A stretch of 8,852 nucleotides of DNA, from positions 1-8,852 of the forward strand of contig JASLVT010000039.1 of NCBI GenBank assembly GCA_030741175.1, in the 5' to 3' direction. Source of the DNA: Porticoccaceae bacterium (GTDB lineage Bacteria > Pseudomonadota > Gammaproteobacteria > Pseudomonadales > Porticoccaceae). Positions 6,947 to 8,852 of the stretch are shown here, one piece after another. The notes under the pieces were generated by a model. It worked only from the letters and a program-made list of their open reading frames with translations, was not told where the DNA came from and made no database searches. Every line of letters starts with the position of its first letter. The first letter of the stretch is position 1. Both the position numbers and the translations under genes were made by a program.

Positions 6947-8583
6947 GTACAGATCTGAAGATATACCAAACCGCCATGACAGCATTAGACCAGTATGTTG
7001 AGCATGTACATCAGGTTGTTGCTGATGCCACTATTCAAGATGGAAAAATGGTTGCCGCATTGGCTGACCAACATCAGCGGATAGTGCATGGTTACGCTTG
7101 GATTAGTTCAACTGCAACGGCATTAGCCGTGTTATTACAATGGGCTGAATCCCTGCAGACCAATGGCAAATTACGGCAGGTTGAACAGTTGATTGTGCAA
7201 ATAGCCTTTGGCGAATACCTCGCTCAGATAGTCGGTGGCCTTGCTATGGGTCAGAATGAGATGGTGAGACCGGCAGATTTTGGTTTGGAAACTGAGGCCA
7301 GTGAACTGGCTAATAATAATGCTGTTGCGACGGTACTGCGTACTGGTAACACCGCTGAAAACCGCCTTGCCCTTGCACAACAATACCGAGATGGCGTGGT
7401 TGCCAGCGATAATTTGGGTGACGAGTTTATCGATGCCGCGCGAGAACAATACCGCCGTTACACCGATGAGCGCATTATTCCACAGGCTCATCAATGGCAT
7501 TTAGATAATGCGCTTATCCCTGATCAGACTGTCACAGAATTGGCTGAGATGGGCACCTTTGGTATCTGTATACCGGAGGAGTTTGGCGGTCTAGGGCTTG
7601 GTAAATTGGCAATGAGTGTGGTCACTGAAGAGCTTAGTCGAGGCTGGATTGCAGCGGGTTCTCTGGGCACGAGATCTGAGATTGCCGGAGAGCTCATTTT
7701 GCTCGGCGGTACTGATGAGCAACTCAAACAATGGCTCCCTGGGATCGCTAGCGGAGAGGTGCTACCGACGGCGGTATTTACCGAGCCAGATGTTGGATCA
7801 GATATGGGTTCACTGACCACTCGTGCAGTAAGCACTGATAACGGTTGGACAATTAAAGGCAATAAAACCTGGATTACCCATGCCTCGCGCTCTGACTTAA
7901 TGACGCTGATGGCGAGAAGTAAACCCGAGGTAAAAGGATATGCCGGCTTGTCTATGTTTCTGGTACCTAAACCTCGTGGTACAGAAGAGGAGCCGTTTCC
8001 TATTCAGGGTCTGAGCGGTACTGAAATTGAGGTGCTTGGCTATCGCGGTATGCGTGAATATGAACTGGCGTTTGATGATTTTCAGCTGGAACAGTCGGCT
8101 TTATTGGGTGGTGAGCAGGGCAATGGTTTTAAGCAGTTGATGCAAACCTTTGAGGGTGCGCGAATACAAACTGCCGCTCGCGCTGTTGGTGTGGCCAGAC
8201 GTGCTTTAGAGTTAGGGCTAGACTATGCGTTGAATCGCAAACAGTTTAACCAATCGCTGTTTGAATTCCCTCGTGTATCAGACAAAATAGCGATGATGGC
8301 CGTGGATACATTGTTAGCTAGAGAGATCACCTATTTTGCCGCCCGTGAGAAAGATAAAGGTCACCGCTGTGATATTGAGGCGGGTATGGCTAAACTACTG
8401 GCGGCACGAGCGGCTTGGGCCAGTGCAGATGCGAGCCTACAAATACATGGTGGCAATGGTTATTCATTAGAATATGAAATTAGCCGTATTTTATGCGATG
8501 CTCGCATTTTAAATATTTTTGAGGGTGCCGGTGAGATTCAGGCTCAGGTCGTCGCTCGTGGAAAATTAATACCAAGGAAATAA
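6943..8583 (+). CDS. mcd: Acyl-CoA dehydrogenase, probable (2S)-methylsuccinyl-CoA dehydrogenase
   Basis: A 546-residue FAD-dependent acyl-CoA dehydrogenase, longer than the usual ~380-400 because of an extra N-terminal helical region of about 155 residues. Such an extension and total length are typical of Mcd of the ethylmalonyl-CoA pathway, which oxidises (2S)-methylsuccinyl-CoA to mesaconyl-C1-CoA and passes electrons to ETF. Core motifs are 'IPEEFGGLGL' (210-219), 'AVFTEPDVGSD' (277-287, flavin/substrate binding), 'KTWITHASRSD' (308-318), 'GTEIEVLGYRGMREYE' (359-374), 'FEGARIQTAARA' (403-414), 'QIHGGNGYSLEYEISR' (500-515) and 'NIFEGAGEIQ' (524-533), where E527 is the expected catalytic base. 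The run of near-invariant Mcd-like segments makes the substrate call fairly strong, though from memory rather than an alignment. The start ATG overlaps the preceding stop (ATGA, 6943-6946) with GGAG at 6929-6932. No crotonyl-CoA carboxylase/reductase or ethylmalonyl-CoA mutase is in the window, so the methylsuccinyl-CoA may come from another source here. Confidence 0.87.
   Translation: MSTDLKIYQTAMTALDQYVEHVHQVVADATIQDGKMVAALADQHQRIVHGYAWISSTATALAVLLQWAESLQTNGKLRQVEQLIVQIAFGEYLAQIVGGLAMGQNEMVRPADFGLETEASELANNNAVATVLRTGNTAENRLALAQQYRDGVVASDNLGDEFIDAAREQYRRYTDERIIPQAHQWHLDNALIPDQTVTELAEMGTFGICIPEEFGGLGLGKLAMSVVTEELSRGWIAAGSLGTRSEIAGELILLGGTDEQLKQWLPGIASGEVLPTAVFTEPDVGSDMGSLTTRAVSTDNGWTIKGNKTWITHASRSDLMTLMARSKPEVKGYAGLSMFLVPKPRGTEEEPFPIQGLSGTEIEVLGYRGMREYELAFDDFQLEQSALLGGEQGNGFKQLMQTFEGARIQTAARAVGVARRALELGLDYALNRKQFNQSLFEFPRVSDKIAMMAVDTLLAREITYFAAREKDKGHRCDIEAGMAKLLAARAAWASADASLQIHGGNGYSLEYEISRILCDARILNIFEGAGEIQAQVVARGKLIPRK
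8574..8578 (+). promoter_or_regulatory. Ribosome binding site supporting a GTG start for the dehydratase
   Basis: AAGGA lies seven bases before the GTG at 8586-8588, within the last codons of the dehydrogenase gene. The spacing is ideal and no ATG is available near this point, so GTG is the probable start. Confidence 0.7.
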
Positions 8584-8585
8584 GC

Positions 8586-8852
8586 GTGACTGATTTTCAA
8601 CAATGGGTAGGTAATGCTGTCGAGCAATCTGATGTGATTTCAGCCTCAGGTGTTGATCGATTTGCGGCCACTTTGGATCTCCAGTTGCAAGATAATGCAG
8701 TTCCCTACGGCTATCACTGGTGTCTTTGTCTACCAGATACCGACACTACGGCATTGGGGCTAGACGGTCATCCACCTAAGGGTGGATTCTTACCGCCGAT
8801 TTCATTGCCTCGACGGATGTGGGCAGCCAGTCAAGTAGAGTTTTTCCACCCT
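8586..8852 (+). CDS. meh: FAS1-like/MaoC-type dehydratase, N-terminal fragment; probable mesaconyl-C4-CoA hydratase (3' end outside window)
   Basis: An open frame begins with GTG two bases after the dehydrogenase stop and runs off the right edge, giving 89 residues. The sequence has the pattern of the N-terminal hot-dog domain of the HTD2/FAS1-like dehydratase family: 'WVGNAVEQSD', 'AATLDLQ', 'YGYHWCLCLPD', then 'LGLDGHPPKGGFLPP' and 'LPRRMWAAS'. This family includes Meh of the 3-hydroxypropionate bicycle, which hydrates mesaconyl-C4-CoA to (S)-citramalyl-CoA. The catalytic Asp/His pair of the second hot-dog domain is not visible. The preceding Mct- and Mcd-like genes make the Meh role likely, but other itaconate/mesaconate-type or beta-hydroxyacyl-CoA hydratases share the fold, so family is secure and substrate is inferred. 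Tight spacing puts it in the same operon. Confidence 0.8.
   Translation, partial: MTDFQQWVGNAVEQSDVISASGVDRFAATLDLQLQDNAVPYGYHWCLCLPDTDTTALGLDGHPPKGGFLPPISLPRRMWAASQVEFFHP

Noticed and set aside
7171..7862. Minus-strand open frames of 109 and 112 codons opposite the acyl-CoA dehydrogenase gene
   Set aside because: Composition is that of reverse-complement shadow frames, with no family motifs, and the plus-strand gene is strongly supported throughout.
4509..8852. Complete ethylmalonyl-CoA pathway operon
   Set aside because: Only the Mcd-like enzyme belongs to that pathway; crotonyl-CoA carboxylase/reductase, ethylmalonyl-CoA mutase and epimerase are absent from the window, while Mct/Meh-like genes are present.

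Overview
The window reads as an accessory catabolic locus of a Gram-negative bacterium. The strongest sign is the C-terminal part of an outer-membrane TonB-dependent receptor at the left edge. The moderate GC content (judged by eye, not computed) and the gene types would fit a marine-type gammaproteobacterium, but that taxonomic guess is inference. No RNA genes, mobile elements or CRISPR arrays were seen. Almost all of the window is coding.

Layout. (1) 2-583 (+): 3' part of a TonB-dependent receptor, followed by a clear intrinsic terminator at 616-644. (2) 737-2095 (+): Rieske non-heme iron oxygenase alpha subunit. (3) 2107-2895 (-): enoyl-CoA hydratase/isomerase family protein, converging on the Rieske gene with an 11-base gap. 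(4) 2896-3066: divergent intergenic region with short direct repeats. (5) 3067 to the right edge (+): a tightly packed operon with gaps of a few bases or overlaps. Its genes are an HMG-CoA-synthase-like protein fused to a DUF35/OB-fold domain, an SCP2-type thiolase, a family III CoA-transferase resembling mesaconyl-CoA C1-C4 CoA transferase (Mct), an acyl-CoA dehydrogenase resembling (2S)-methylsuccinyl-CoA dehydrogenase (Mcd), and the start of a FAS1-like/MaoC dehydratase resembling mesaconyl-C4-CoA hydratase (Meh).

How the genes may work together (inference). The last three genes fit a linear route: methylsuccinyl-CoA -> mesaconyl-C1-CoA (Mcd) -> mesaconyl-C4-CoA (Mct) -> citramalyl-CoA (Meh). 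A lyase would then cleave citramalyl-CoA to acetyl-CoA and pyruvate, and it is expected beyond the right edge. This joins an enzyme known from the ethylmalonyl-CoA pathway to two known from the 3-hydroxypropionate bicycle. The receptor, the Rieske oxygenase, the isomerase-like protein and the thiolase/HMGS-like pair would form an upper part. In it a substrate is imported, oxygenated, activated as a CoA thioester and cleaved at a C-C bond to give a methyl-branched C5 dicarboxylyl-CoA. The starting substrate cannot be read from the sequence.

The most unusual protein is the HMGS-like/DUF35 fusion. It appears to lack the catalytic Cys and His of HMG-CoA synthase and most of the zinc-ribbon cysteines, yet it overlaps the gene of an apparently active SCP2-type thiolase. 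This recalls the archaeal thiolase/HMG-CoA synthase/DUF35 complex and the steroid-degrading Ltp2-DUF35 aldolase, and suggests a thiolase-partner subunit rather than a free-standing synthase.
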